Assembly: GCA_031549665.1 (NCBI GenBank)
Contig: JAVBPJ010000017.1
Span: forward strand, 1 to 46,763
From: Rikenella sp031549665
GTDB taxonomy: Bacteria; Bacteroidota; Bacteroidia; Bacteroidales; Rikenellaceae
DNA length: 46,763 nt
Direction: 5' to 3'
Shown here: positions 30,844 to 39,774 of the stretch, piece after piece
How positions within the stretch are numbered: the first letter of the stretch is position 1
Layout of the letters: every line of letters begins with the position of its first letter
Notes under the pieces: generated by a model
What the model saw: the letters and a program-made list of their open reading frames with translations, nothing else
Told to the model about the DNA's origin: nothing
Database searches by the model: none
Program-made: the position numbers and the translations under genes

Positions 30844-32103
30844 ATGAAACGTAACATACACCTGCTGCTCTTGCTCCCGTTGCTGGCCCTGACCGCCTGC
30901 AACAAGGAAGAATTGCCCGCCGCCGGCAACGAAGAGGTCAGCGACAAGCCGCTGTTCATTACGGCCGATATCGCCGGCCCTGCGGGAGACACCAAAAACT
31001 ACGGAGAGACCGGCATCGCAGCCGTCAACTTCACCGCCAACGACCAAATAGGCATTTTCATCACCCATACCCGCGACGACGGACAGCTTCCCACGCGCGC
31101 CGACGTCTTTTACACCTACGCCAACGTGGGGTACAGAGCGGGGACGCTTTCGCAATCGGGCGGGAAAGACAAGACCGTGTGGAGCTACTATAACGGGACC
31201 CCGAAACAGCCGCAACTCTGCGCCCCGATCTTCCCCAGCACCAAGCTGGACATCTACGCCTACCATCCCTGGCCCGCCAACAACGAGGAGATAACGGTGG
31301 TAAACACCGAGGATATACAAAAAATGCGTTTTCGCCTCTACCAGGACCAGGGGGCGACCAAAACCATCAACTCCAAAGCGGCGATGATCGGGCTCAACTT
31401 TTCCGACATCAAACGCGCCGACCCCATCCGCAACAAAAGCTACCCCCTGACAGGAGGAACCACGCAGGCCCAAAACGAACTCTATCGTCCGGTAAACCTC
31501 CGCTTCCGCCACATCATGTCGCAGATCGAGTTTCACATGTACAAGGACGACCGTCAGACGCTACCCGTGGAACGGCGGTGGAACGAGGGAGACCAACTCT
31601 TCTACCACCGGTTGACCATGTTCGGCAACAAAATCAACACCGACGGCACCTTCAACCTGGTGGCCGACGACCCCGAAGTAACAGCCGCCAGCAGCCTGAC
31701 CTCTACCCGAACCTCTGTGTTCAAGGCCGACCAGCTGGCCGCGGGCAGCGCGGTTCCCGACTCCTGGACCGGCCCCACCACCGGAGGATCCATGTTCCTG
31801 CGCCGCAACCTGATTATCCCGCCCGTTCCGCGAATTTCCGCCAACCCGGTGATGAATCCCGTTACCAAGCAGTACGACGTGGAGATGATCTTCGAGATGA
31901 CCTACCAGCTTGCGGGCGAAACGGAACCCCACTACACCAACCGCCACTACATCGTCAAAGACATCGAATTTAAGAGCGGCTACAAGTATATCTTCGAGAT
32001 ATACATGGACAAGCACACCTACGAAGGCGATACCCCCATTCAAATTACCGCCACCTCCGTACAAAACTGGACCGAGGTACACTGGGGCGTAACGTTCGAT
32101 TAA
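30844..32103 (+). CDS. Fimbrillin-like lipoprotein (minor subunit candidate 3)
   Basis: A 419-residue lipoprotein with lipobox LTAC followed by NKEELPAAG. The fimbrillin-type body contains TANDQIGIFITHTRDD, LDIYAYHPWP, VNLRFRHIMSQIEFHMYKDD (signature helix region) and the C-terminal FKSGYKYIFEIYMDK plus VQNWTEVHWG. It is longer than the other two accessory fimbrillins. It starts 5 bp after the previous gene, so it is in the same operon and is probably another accessory or tip-proximal subunit. Confidence 0.82.
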   Translation: MKRNIHLLLLLPLLALTACNKEELPAAGNEEVSDKPLFITADIAGPAGDTKNYGETGIAAVNFTANDQIGIFITHTRDDGQLPTRADVFYTYANVGYRAGTLSQSGGKDKTVWSYYNGTPKQPQLCAPIFPSTKLDIYAYHPWPANNEEITVVNTEDIQKMRFRLYQDQGATKTINSKAAMIGLNFSDIKRADPIRNKSYPLTGGTTQAQNELYRPVNLRFRHIMSQIEFHMYKDDRQTLPVERRWNEGDQLFYHRLTMFGNKINTDGTFNLVADDPEVTAASSLTSTRTSVFKADQLAAGSAVPDSWTGPTTGGSMFLRRNLIIPPVPRISANPVMNPVTKQYDVEMIFEMTYQLAGETEPHYTNRHYIVKDIEFKSGYKYIFEIYMDKHTYEGDTPIQITATSVQNWTEVHWGVTFD

Positions 32104-32172
32104 CAGAACCAGGAAATAAAAACCGCAAAAAGTCCGTTTAGTAATCGGGAATTTATAAGCGTGAACAAGAAC

Positions 32173-34176
32173 ATGAACATACGATTCGTCCTGCTCTTCG
32201 CCTGCCTGGCGTTGCTGGCGGGGTGTAAGAAAAGCGAAGTGGTGAATCCCGATCCCCAGCGGAACGGGAACCTGGAGATCGCCCTTTTTCCCCAATTGCC
32301 CGAGGAACTGGAGGTGTTGCCCTCCACCAAGGCCCCGACCAACGCCGAGAAATTCATCTACAACGTGGATGTCATGGTGTTCGACCCGGCCGGCGTACTG
32401 CTCTACGAGGGGTTTGCCGACGGCTCCAACCTGACCTCGATCACCATTCCCGCCGCCCACATCGTACCCGGAGCCCGAATCTACGCATTCACCAACCTGG
32501 GTAACAACACCGTCGGGAACGCCAACTACTACCGCAACTACCTGAATCCCTACCTGGAAGAGAGCGACCTGCTGCGGGCGCTCTATGTGCTGGATGCACT
32601 GCGGGCGCTCGATCCCAAGCTGCCCGGCGCTTCGGGGTTCCCGATGTCGGGAGTCTACAACGTAACCCAGGCCAACATCGACAACCCGGCGGCCAATCCC
32701 ATCACCATTCCCGTGAAGCGTGTCGGCGCCAAGTTGATCTGCGACGTAACGGTCGATGCCGCTGCGCCTGCCGATTTCCGGATCATGATGATGCGGTTTG
32801 TGAACCTGGCGGGAGTCGACTACGTCGCCCCCCGCGACTTTGATAACGACGGCGAGGAAGACCCCTTCCCCCTCCAGCCTCTTTACTACATGCACACCGA
32901 CTGGTTTGCCCCTACCGCCGGACAGAACGGGAAAAAGGCGTCGGTCACCGTGTACAGTTGCGAAAACCGCATTGGTACGGGGCCAAGCCGCGTGGATAAA
33001 AATGCCGCGGGCGACAAACCCGCCCAGGGGACATACCTCGAAATCCTGGCCGAGGTGAACGGGTTGCGCTACATCTACAAAGTCTATTTTGGCGGCCCCG
33101 CCGTCGACAATTACGACATCCTCGCCAACACCGAGTACAAAGCCACCGTAACCATCCGGGGAGTGAACGACATCGACACCGACGTGCGCGTTTCGCGCGA
33201 CGGAACCGACTGGTACGTAACCAGCGGCCTGGTACTTCACTACGACGGGATTTACAACAACGGCCGCGACCCGGGAGACGTGCGGGTGGACAACAACTCG
33301 CCGCTTTTTACCGACCCCCAACGTCCTGCGTATGCGAGCAGCAAATACGTTTACAGCGCGACCGTTCCCCCGATTCCGTTTAAAACCAACAGCAGCGACG
33401 GAACCGACGGACACCGCAACCGCTGGAAGAACATCGCCCCCGCCACCGAAGGCAAATTCAACATGCCGCTTGTATCGACCACCAATACGTCAACCTCCCC
33501 CAAATTCACCACCGCAATGGGTTGGGGAGCCGACTGCATGATCGTCAACGAGACGGGAGTCGGAAGCGACATAACCATTGGAAGCATGGAGCTCGATCCG
33601 GCTGAAGATATCCTCTTCCCCGAGGTATTCACCGTTGAAGTGATTTTCCGCGCCAATGCCCTCAACACCACATCCGGTGGGAACGACCTTTTCTCGTTCT
33701 TCTACGAACCCCTTGGTCCCACCTACGTAACCGCCGACGTGGAAATTTACATGGGCGGCCTGGGCCTGATGGCCGGTAACGACTGGAACGGGATGAACTT
33801 CGGTACCGACGACCTGATCAACCGCCGCCGCCGCGTCGTTATCCAGTTCGACGGGCAAAAACTGATCGCCTGGTACGGCAACCGCATTGTGTATACCGAG
33901 CCGAAAAAACTGCCGGGAGCAATCCCCTGGGCGCGCGGGCCGCTCTGCTCGTCGGGGCCCAACGCAACCACCGACGCCTACAACACCCGAGCTCCGTGGG
34001 CCACTCAGCTCAACCTTGGAACCTGGGCCCGCCATTACGCGGCCGAAACGCTCCGCGGGCGGATCTATGCCTTCCGTTTCTACAACCGTTTGTTGACAAA
34101 GGCCGAGCTGGACCGCAACTTTGCGCTCGACATGGAGCGCTACGGGATGCCCTCGGTGGATACCCCCGGGGAATAA
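32173..34176 (+). CDS. Large fimbrial lipoprotein with C-terminal LamG/ConA-like domain, possible tip adhesin
   Basis: A 667-residue lipoprotein. The signal and lipobox are LLAGC, followed by KKSEVV. The N-terminal ~330 residues resemble Mfa2/FimB-type anchor or minor-subunit proteins (FIYNVDVMVFDPAGVLLYEGF, IYAFTNLGN, repeated beta strands). A concanavalin/LamG-like jelly roll (about 350-665) begins VTSGLVLHYDGIYNNG. It contains FTVEVIFRANALN and closes with LRGRIYAFRFYNRLLTKAELDRN. An upstream in-frame GTG at 32161 adds four residues. The last gene of the locus in such operons often encodes the tip, so a glycan- or protein-binding adhesin is plausible (inference). Confidence 0.8.
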   Translation: MNIRFVLLFACLALLAGCKKSEVVNPDPQRNGNLEIALFPQLPEELEVLPSTKAPTNAEKFIYNVDVMVFDPAGVLLYEGFADGSNLTSITIPAAHIVPGARIYAFTNLGNNTVGNANYYRNYLNPYLEESDLLRALYVLDALRALDPKLPGASGFPMSGVYNVTQANIDNPAANPITIPVKRVGAKLICDVTVDAAAPADFRIMMMRFVNLAGVDYVAPRDFDNDGEEDPFPLQPLYYMHTDWFAPTAGQNGKKASVTVYSCENRIGTGPSRVDKNAAGDKPAQGTYLEILAEVNGLRYIYKVYFGGPAVDNYDILANTEYKATVTIRGVNDIDTDVRVSRDGTDWYVTSGLVLHYDGIYNNGRDPGDVRVDNNSPLFTDPQRPAYASSKYVYSATVPPIPFKTNSSDGTDGHRNRWKNIAPATEGKFNMPLVSTTNTSTSPKFTTAMGWGADCMIVNETGVGSDITIGSMELDPAEDILFPEVFTVEVIFRANALNTTSGGNDLFSFFYEPLGPTYVTADVEIYMGGLGLMAGNDWNGMNFGTDDLINRRRRVVIQFDGQKLIAWYGNRIVYTEPKKLPGAIPWARGPLCSSGPNATTDAYNTRAPWATQLNLGTWARHYAAETLRGRIYAFRFYNRLLTKAELDRNFALDMERYGMPSVDTPGE

Positions 34177-34210
34177 TCCACGCCGATACCTCCGGCTTTG
34201 GCCGGATAAA

Positions 34211-34254
34211 GCGCGCATCGGCGCCCCGTTTCGGGGTGCCGATGCGCACTTTTA
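34211..34254 (+). terminator. Terminator of the fimbrial locus
   Basis: GCGCATCGGCGCCCC / GGGGTGCCGATGCGC (34213-34247), a 15-bp stem with one wobble around a GTTTC loop, followed by ACTTTTAGCGTTTTA. Confidence 0.85.
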
Positions 34255-34302
34255 GCGTTTTATGTGGTTTAATGCTTTAGCCTGGGCCTTTGCGTTGCGC
34301 GA

Positions 34303-35835
34303 CTACTGTTGCGCGGGCGGTGTAGCCGGGTCGATCCGGTAGGCGTGAATCGCGTTGCGCGTCGAGCGTTCGACCCACCCGCCGAAATTCAGGTGGCGGG
34401 CCACCCACGCCGGGTAGGGAAGAACGTCCAGCTCCCGGGAGGGCCATTGGTGTACAAGGGCCGGGCTTTTCGACAGCACGATGAGCGGCTCGGCGCGCCC
34501 TCCAGCCAGCCGGATGCGATCAGCCAACGCTACCGAGTCGGCGCAGGGCTCCAGGGCAAGGTTGGCGGGTTTGTAGAAATACGAGGGGATCAGCCGCTCG
34601 GTCAGCACATACTCCGGCAGTAAAAAATGATTCTCTTCCTGGGGCAGGTAAAGCAGCGTGGTGGGCCGTCCGTCGGCCCGGCACGAGTCGTAGATCGAGC
34701 GGAAAAAATGTACGCGCGGATCGCGGGCCACCAGCATAAAAAGCACCAACAGCCCGTTGACCACCACCACGATGCGGAGCGGAAGCTGAACCCACGTTTT
34801 GTTAAGCCGTTCCAACGGGAACTGGCGGAAGAACCAGACGATCAGGTAGGGAGCGAAAAAGGCCATCGGCAGCAGGAAACGGGCCTCCTTGTGGCCCACC
34901 AGCAGGTGGGCGAGCAGGAAAGGAACGATTATCCAGGTGAGCAGGTCTTTGGGGCGTTTCCAGAAAAACCAAAAGGTGCTTACCAGGAAAAGAAGCCCGG
35001 GAAAGAGACCCGTTTCGAGGATCGCTCCCCGGAGGTATTCCCACGCGGGATCGATCCCGAACGAGGCCATGTGGTTGTCGATCAGGTTGCCCTGCACGTA
35101 ATTCCAGGGCGATAGCGTCCACACGCCGTAAAACCAGCGGTCGCATAGCAGCAGAACCGCCGCGGCGATTGCTCCTCCGGCTGCGAATCCCCCCAAAAGC
35201 TTTCGGTTGCGGCCGAACAACAACAGCCAGGCGGCAAGGCCCAGCAGGCAAAATCCGACCTGAAAACGGCACAGGAACGCCGCCCCTCCGCACAGCCCCA
35301 TCCACAGACCCCACTTCCAGGGCGAGGCCCCCGGCTCCGCTTGGAAACGCTGGTAACAGGCTACCGCCAGCAGTAGAAAATTGGCCGAAAGAGTCTCGGA
35401 CGAGAAACGCACGTGGTGGTAGGCGAAGATCCAGAGGAAAAAACCGATCAGCAGGAACCATTTTTCCCACCGGACACCGCCCAGCTCCTCGCGGAAAGCG
35501 CGGAAAAAGGCCAACAGGGCCGCCAGCGAAAGCGCCGCGCTCAACAGGCGCAACAGCCCCGCCAGCACGAACGGGTCGTAGAGTCCCGCCCCTTGCAGGG
35601 CCGCTCCCACGGCGTAGGCGACGAGCGGCTGAAAGCCCGAACGCATCTGCAGGGCGTACTCCCAGGTGAGTTCGTGTCCCGGTTCATGGAACAGCCTGAG
35701 GTGCACCGGTTCGAGGATTTGGAAATGTTCGTCGGGAAAGTAGTATCCCATGCTGAAAACCACGTACGCCAACAGCAGTGCCACGCCTGCGTAAATAATC
35801 CGCTGTGGGGTGAGCCACCGAAAAAGTCGTTCCAT
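34303..35835 (-). CDS. GT22-family (Alg9/PIG-B-like) polytopic mannosyltransferase-like protein
   Basis: A 510-residue multi-spanning membrane protein, resembling lipid-linked-sugar mannosyltransferases of family GT22. The first lumenal/periplasmic loop has the catalytic-type motif FPDEHFQILEPVH (the family's H-x-DE-x-FQ-x-x-E form). The conserved HKEARFLLP motif lies near residue 315. About nine hydrophobic helices and a ~120-residue hydrophilic C-terminal domain follow. The donor would be a polyprenyl-phosphate sugar, acting in the periplasm. It is alone on this strand between the fimbrial terminator and tRNA-Leu, so the acceptor is unknown. Confidence 0.82.
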   Translation of the reverse strand: MERLFRWLTPQRIIYAGVALLLAYVVFSMGYYFPDEHFQILEPVHLRLFHEPGHELTWEYALQMRSGFQPLVAYAVGAALQGAGLYDPFVLAGLLRLLSAALSLAALLAFFRAFREELGGVRWEKWFLLIGFFLWIFAYHHVRFSSETLSANFLLLAVACYQRFQAEPGASPWKWGLWMGLCGGAAFLCRFQVGFCLLGLAAWLLLFGRNRKLLGGFAAGGAIAAAVLLLCDRWFYGVWTLSPWNYVQGNLIDNHMASFGIDPAWEYLRGAILETGLFPGLLFLVSTFWFFWKRPKDLLTWIIVPFLLAHLLVGHKEARFLLPMAFFAPYLIVWFFRQFPLERLNKTWVQLPLRIVVVVNGLLVLFMLVARDPRVHFFRSIYDSCRADGRPTTLLYLPQEENHFLLPEYVLTERLIPSYFYKPANLALEPCADSVALADRIRLAGGRAEPLIVLSKSPALVHQWPSRELDVLPYPAWVARHLNFGGWVERSTRNAIHAYRIDPATPPAQQ

Positions 35836-35941
35836 CGGGAGGGGGGATTCGGTTGGAAGGGGTACAGAAACTGGTCGTCCCTTCGGGTTACGGGGGAGGA
35901 GCGAACCTGTCCGGCGTGCGGAGGGGGCTCGACGCCTGATG

Positions 35942-36023
35942 TGCGGATGAAGGGACTCGAACCCCCACGCCTCTCGGCACCAGATCCTAAGTCTGGCGTG
36001 GCTACCAATTACACCACATCCGC
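35942..36023 (-). tRNA. tRNA-Leu (anticodon TAG)
   Basis: On the minus strand the acceptor GCGGATG pairs with CATCCGC, with discriminator A. The D-arm region has TGGTGTAATTGGTAGCCAC. The anticodon arm CCAGA-CTTAGGA-TCTGG carries TAG. A long variable arm (GCCGAGAGGC) and the T-arm GGGGTTCGAGTCCC follow. At 82 nt it is a class II tRNA. CCA is not encoded. It lies about 37 bp after priA on the same strand. A near-consensus -7 box, TACCTTCG, lies between them on the minus strand. Confidence 0.96.
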
Positions 36024-36060
36024 AAGGGATTTCGGGACGAAGGTAGTTATTTTTTCCGAC

Positions 36061-38193
36061 TCAAAGAGGATCGACCTCGATGGAGCGGGCGACGGATCGG
36101 AACGATCGGGGCAGCTGGGCGAGTTGCCGGAGAATTTCGCGCCGAACCTCTTCGAACGAGCGCGAACGCTCCACGCGCAGCAGCAGGTGCAGGATGTAGT
36201 GGTCGGAGAGTCGGTCGATCTGAGGCTCGAACGGCGGCGAAAGCCGCTCCCCGAACGCCGGGCGCAGGAGTGCTTCGATCGCCTCGGCGCACTGCCGCAA
36301 CAGGTGCGGATCGGTGTGCCGCAACGTGAACCGCACCATCCGGAAGAAGGGGGGGTAGTGCAGTTGTTGCCGTTTTTCGGCCTCGGCGGCGTAGAGCGAC
36401 TCGGGATTCGCCGCCGCCAGCGCCGCCAATACGGGATGGGTACGGTTCGATCGGGACGCCTGGATCACCAGTTCGCCGTGCGGCGCCTCGGCCAGCATGC
36501 CCCGCAGTTGGGCGAGCAGTTGGAACGCCCGTTCGTCGGTGCGGAAATCGGGGTAGATCAGCAGGGCGTCGGCCTGCAGCACGCCCACCAGGGCAACGCG
36601 GTCGAGTGCCGGGGTGCGCGTTACAAGTTGGGTTCCGACCAGGATATCGCCCCTCCCGCCGGAAAATTCCGAAAGCAGAAGGTCCCTGCTGCGTTGCGAG
36701 GAGGCGCTGTCGGTGTCGAGCCGCACGACGCGGGCCATGGGGAAGAGCCGCCCCAGCTCCTCTTCGATCTGCTGCGTGCCGAACCCGTGCGGTTCCAACG
36801 CAGGCAGTTTGCACGAGGGGCAGGCCGCGACATACGGGGTGCCGAATCCGCAGTAATGGCACCGAAGCAACGACTGCTCTTTGTGGTACGAGAGCGACAC
36901 GTTGCAATGGGGACAGCAGGGGACGTAGCCGCAATGGGGGCAACTGACAAAGGGGGCGAATCCGCGCCTGTTTTGCAGCAGCACCACCTGTTCGCCCCGG
37001 GCGAGGGTTTGCTCGATCTGCCGTTGCAGGTAGGTCGAAAAGAGCCCCTTTCCCCGTTCCAGCAGGGTGATTTTCGCGCGGCTCGGGGCCAGCAACGGCC
37101 CGTGCAGGGCGTATTTCCCCTGGCGGGCGTTGAGCCAGCTCTCCAGCGAGGGGGGATTCCCCGCCAGCAGGGTGTGGGCATGGTGAATCTGCGCCAGCAT
37201 CAGGGCCGAGTCGCGCCCGTGGAAACGGGGACTGGGGTCGCTTTGGCGGTAGGAGGGTTCCTGTTCGTTGTCGATCACCACCCGTTGCAGGTTGTGGAAC
37301 GGCAGAAACAGGGCCGAGCGCGTGCCGGCCACCCGCCGAACGCTCCCGGGGGCGGTGAGCATCCGGTAGTAGGCCGCGCTACGGGCGGCCTCGCTCAGGT
37401 GGGGATGAAACAGCAGCGTGCCGGGATCGTTCCACGTCCGGGCAACCTCGCCAAGCAGCGTTTGGTCGGGAAACAGGATGAGGCTTTGCCCGTCGGTCGC
37501 CGTCGCGCTCCGGTAGAGCGGCAAACGGTCGGTGCGAGGCAATCCGCTCACCAGCAGTGTTTTATTTTCGGAGAGTGCTTCAACGATCTCCGACAGGTTG
37601 CCTGTGGACAAATCGTCGGGCGGCGGAGCCGCAGGGTAACCGGCCGCCTCGTTGCGCGTTTCGAGCAGTTCGCGGTCGATCATCCCTTTCAGCAGGGCGC
37701 TTGACGCCGGAAGCTCCGTGCGGGGGACCCACGCCTCGGGCCGTTCGGCCAACGCCTCGACAACGCGCCGCTGGGCTTTGGAGCGGCGGAGCCGGTCGAG
37801 CAGTTCGTGCAACGCCTCGTCGGTGTGGTAAGCCTCCGGCAGGCGCACCTCCCGACGGGTGGGCGGACGGTAACTTCCGCGCCGAATGCCGAGCGGAACG
37901 GCGGTTTTTAGGATGTCGCCCAATGGGCATAGGTAGTAATCGGACACCCACTCCCACAGGCGCATTTGCGGGGGCGTTACCACCGGCAGCGGGTCGATGA
38001 GTTCTCCGACCGGTTTGGGGATTCCCCGCGCAGGGGGCTGGTTGTGGATGCGCCAAACGATCCCCTCGCTCATTTTTGTCCGTCCGAGCGGCACACGCAC
38101 CCGGACTCCCCGTTCGAGTTCCATCCCCTCGGGAATGGCGTAGGTAAAGGGGGGCAGGGGGATGGACAGCAGGATGTCGGCAAAGCGGGTCAT
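36061..38193 (-). CDS. priA: PriA-family replication restart protein, predicted pseudohelicase
   Basis: A 710-residue protein with full PriA architecture. It has a 3'-DNA-binding domain (1-100, FADILLSIPLPPFTYAIPEG), a winged helix (110-195) and helicase lobes around a zinc-binding region. The cysteines C418, C421, C427, C430, C445, C448, C458 and C461 are intact, and a C-terminal domain follows. Landmarks such as GTRSALF, SYRQ, GDILVGTQ and DFRTDER are kept. The ATPase motifs are lost: Walker A is SGLPRTDR (214-223) with no GKT, DEEH is DNEQ (308-311), motif V lacks KGHHF, and GRAGR is RGMLAE near 564. The frame is intact. I chose the ATG at 38193 (MTRFADILL), which overlaps the ispH stop as ATGA. 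It ends the cmk-to-priA run. Confidence 0.92.
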   Translation of the reverse strand: MTRFADILLSIPLPPFTYAIPEGMELERGVRVRVPLGRTKMSEGIVWRIHNQPPARGIPKPVGELIDPLPVVTPPQMRLWEWVSDYYLCPLGDILKTAVPLGIRRGSYRPPTRREVRLPEAYHTDEALHELLDRLRRSKAQRRVVEALAERPEAWVPRTELPASSALLKGMIDRELLETRNEAAGYPAAPPPDDLSTGNLSEIVEALSENKTLLVSGLPRTDRLPLYRSATATDGQSLILFPDQTLLGEVARTWNDPGTLLFHPHLSEAARSAAYYRMLTAPGSVRRVAGTRSALFLPFHNLQRVVIDNEQEPSYRQSDPSPRFHGRDSALMLAQIHHAHTLLAGNPPSLESWLNARQGKYALHGPLLAPSRAKITLLERGKGLFSTYLQRQIEQTLARGEQVVLLQNRRGFAPFVSCPHCGYVPCCPHCNVSLSYHKEQSLLRCHYCGFGTPYVAACPSCKLPALEPHGFGTQQIEEELGRLFPMARVVRLDTDSASSQRSRDLLLSEFSGGRGDILVGTQLVTRTPALDRVALVGVLQADALLIYPDFRTDERAFQLLAQLRGMLAEAPHGELVIQASRSNRTHPVLAALAAANPESLYAAEAEKRQQLHYPPFFRMVRFTLRHTDPHLLRQCAEAIEALLRPAFGERLSPPFEPQIDRLSDHYILHLLLRVERSRSFEEVRREILRQLAQLPRSFRSVARSIEVDPL

Positions 38194-39053
38194 GGCATGG
38201 CGGGAGGGACGGCGGCGGCCACCTGTTCCATCAGCCACTTGGGGGTGGAGGTGGCTCCGCAGATGCCGACGCTTTGGCAGTCGGCGAACCATTCGGGGCG
38301 AAGTTCGTCCGGTTCCTCCACCCAATGGGTGCGGGGGTTGACCGACGCGCACACTTCGTACAGGGCCTTTCCGTTCGAACTTTTCCGCCCGCTCACGAAC
38401 AGGATCACCTGGTAGCGCGCCGCAAATTCGCGGAGGTGGGGATTGCGGTTCGACACCTGCCGACAGATGGTGTCGCGCACCTGTACGGCGGCGGGATCGG
38501 CGGCGCGGCGCAGGATTTCGCTGCGAACCTGTTCGAACAGGTCGAGCGGTTGCGTGGTTTGTGAAAGCAGGTAGATGGGGCGGCTGAAATCGATCGCCGC
38601 CAGGTCGTCCGGTCCCTCAACGACCAGGGCCCGGTTGCCGGTTTGTCCCGACAGGCCGATCACTTCGGCGTGTCCCCGTTTCCCGAAAATGACCACCTGC
38701 CCGTTCAGGGGCCTCATCTCTTCCCAGGCCGAGCGTACCAGCCGTTGCAGTCGGGCGACCACGGGGCAGGTGGCGTCCACCAGCTCTACGCCTAAGGAGT
38801 TGGCCAGGGCGTAGGTTTCGGGCGGTTCGCCGTGGGCGCGGATCAGCAGCGGACGGTCGGCGGCCGTACAGATCTGGGCGTGTGTGATGGTGTGCAGCCC
38901 GAGCCGTTCGAGCCGGTCGACCTCCACGCGGTTGTGCACCACGTCGCCCAGCGAGTAGCCTCCGCCCCGCTCGGCAAGCAGCCGTTCGGCGGTGTCGATG
39001 GCCCGTACGACCCCGAAGCAGAAGCCTGATTTTTCGTCGATCTCGATCAGCAT
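38190..39053 (-). CDS. ispH: 4-hydroxy-3-methylbut-2-enyl diphosphate reductase
   Basis: A 287-residue [4Fe-4S] enzyme catalysing the last step of the MEP isoprenoid pathway, forming IPP and DMAPP. Three cluster cysteines are visible: C12 in GFCFGVVRA, a second in DATCPVV and a third in ICGATSTPKW. Substrate-binding His/Glu occur in RAHGEPPE and GHAEVIGLSGQ. The start at 39053 gives MLIEIDEKSGFCFG. An upstream extension lies inside trmB. It overlaps priA by four bases (ATGA) and follows trmB by 13 bp. Confidence 0.96.
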   Translation of the reverse strand: MLIEIDEKSGFCFGVVRAIDTAERLLAERGGGYSLGDVVHNRVEVDRLERLGLHTITHAQICTAADRPLLIRAHGEPPETYALANSLGVELVDATCPVVARLQRLVRSAWEEMRPLNGQVVIFGKRGHAEVIGLSGQTGNRALVVEGPDDLAAIDFSRPIYLLSQTTQPLDLFEQVRSEILRRAADPAAVQVRDTICRQVSNRNPHLREFAARYQVILFVSGRKSSNGKALYEVCASVNPRTHWVEEPDELRPEWFADCQSVGICGATSTPKWLMEQVAAAVPPAMP

Positions 39054-39066
39054 GGAAATGGGAGGA

Positions 39067-39768
39067 TTATTCGTCGGTCGGAACGGGGGCCACGAATTGG
39101 CTGCGGCCGCAGGGCGACCACCGCAGGTAGGTGATGGGGAGTCCTTCGGCCAAAAAACGGGCCTCGTAGGTGGTTTTGATCGAAAGCAGCTCGTCGGCAA
39201 CCCCTTTCCCGTAGATGTCGTCGCAGGCCAGGGCGGGTTCGATGCCGTTGGCCTCAAGCACGGCGCGTGTGTAGCGGTGCAGGGGTTGGCTGTCGGTTTT
39301 CAGGTGTACGACCCCCTCGGGATGCAGAAAACGGGCGTAACGGGCCAAAAAGTCGGCGGCGGTGAGGCGTTTCTTCTCGCGCCCCTTTTTCAGTTGCGGA
39401 TCGGGGAAGGTGATCCATATTTCGGCCACCTCGCCGGCGGCGAAAAAGCGGTCGATGAATTCGATGCGGGTGCGCAAGAAACCGACGTTGGGCAGCGGCT
39501 CTTCGGTGGCGGTTTTGGCGCCGCGCCACAGCCGCGCTCCCTTGATGTCCACGCCGATGAAATTGCGGTCGGGGAAACGGCGGCCCAGTTCAACGGTATA
39601 TTCACCCCGCCCGCAACCCAGTTCGAGGATGATCGGCCGGTCGTTACCGAAGAACTCGCGGTGCCAGGCTCCCTTCAGCGGATGGTCGGCAGCCGGAGGC
39701 CCTTCCACCTGCACCAGGCAGCGGAAAGTGCGGTTTTCGTCGAAGCGCTTGAGCTTGTTTTTTCCCAT
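39067..39768 (-). CDS. trmB: tRNA (guanine-N7-)-methyltransferase
   Basis: A 233-residue SAM-dependent enzyme making m7G46 in tRNA. The SAM-binding motif is LELGCGRGEYT, then FIGVDIKGARLWRGA. The catalytic/tRNA region is WITFPDPQLKKGREKKRLT, a TrmB hallmark. Near the C-terminus SIKTTYEARFLAEG corresponds to the family T-x-Y/F-E motif. A short basic N-terminus (MGKNKLKRF) is present. It starts 6 bp after gldH and ends 13 bp before ispH, within one operon. Confidence 0.96.
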   Translation of the reverse strand: MGKNKLKRFDENRTFRCLVQVEGPPAADHPLKGAWHREFFGNDRPIILELGCGRGEYTVELGRRFPDRNFIGVDIKGARLWRGAKTATEEPLPNVGFLRTRIEFIDRFFAAGEVAEIWITFPDPQLKKGREKKRLTAADFLARYARFLHPEGVVHLKTDSQPLHRYTRAVLEANGIEPALACDDIYGKGVADELLSIKTTYEARFLAEGLPITYLRWSPCGRSQFVAPVPTDE

Positions 39769-39774
39769 GGGGCG

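Noticed and set aside
35413..37704. A 763-codon plus-strand frame across the GT22 gene, tRNA-Leu and priA
   Set aside because: It runs through a tRNA gene and two identified minus-strand genes, and its translation is antisense-like.
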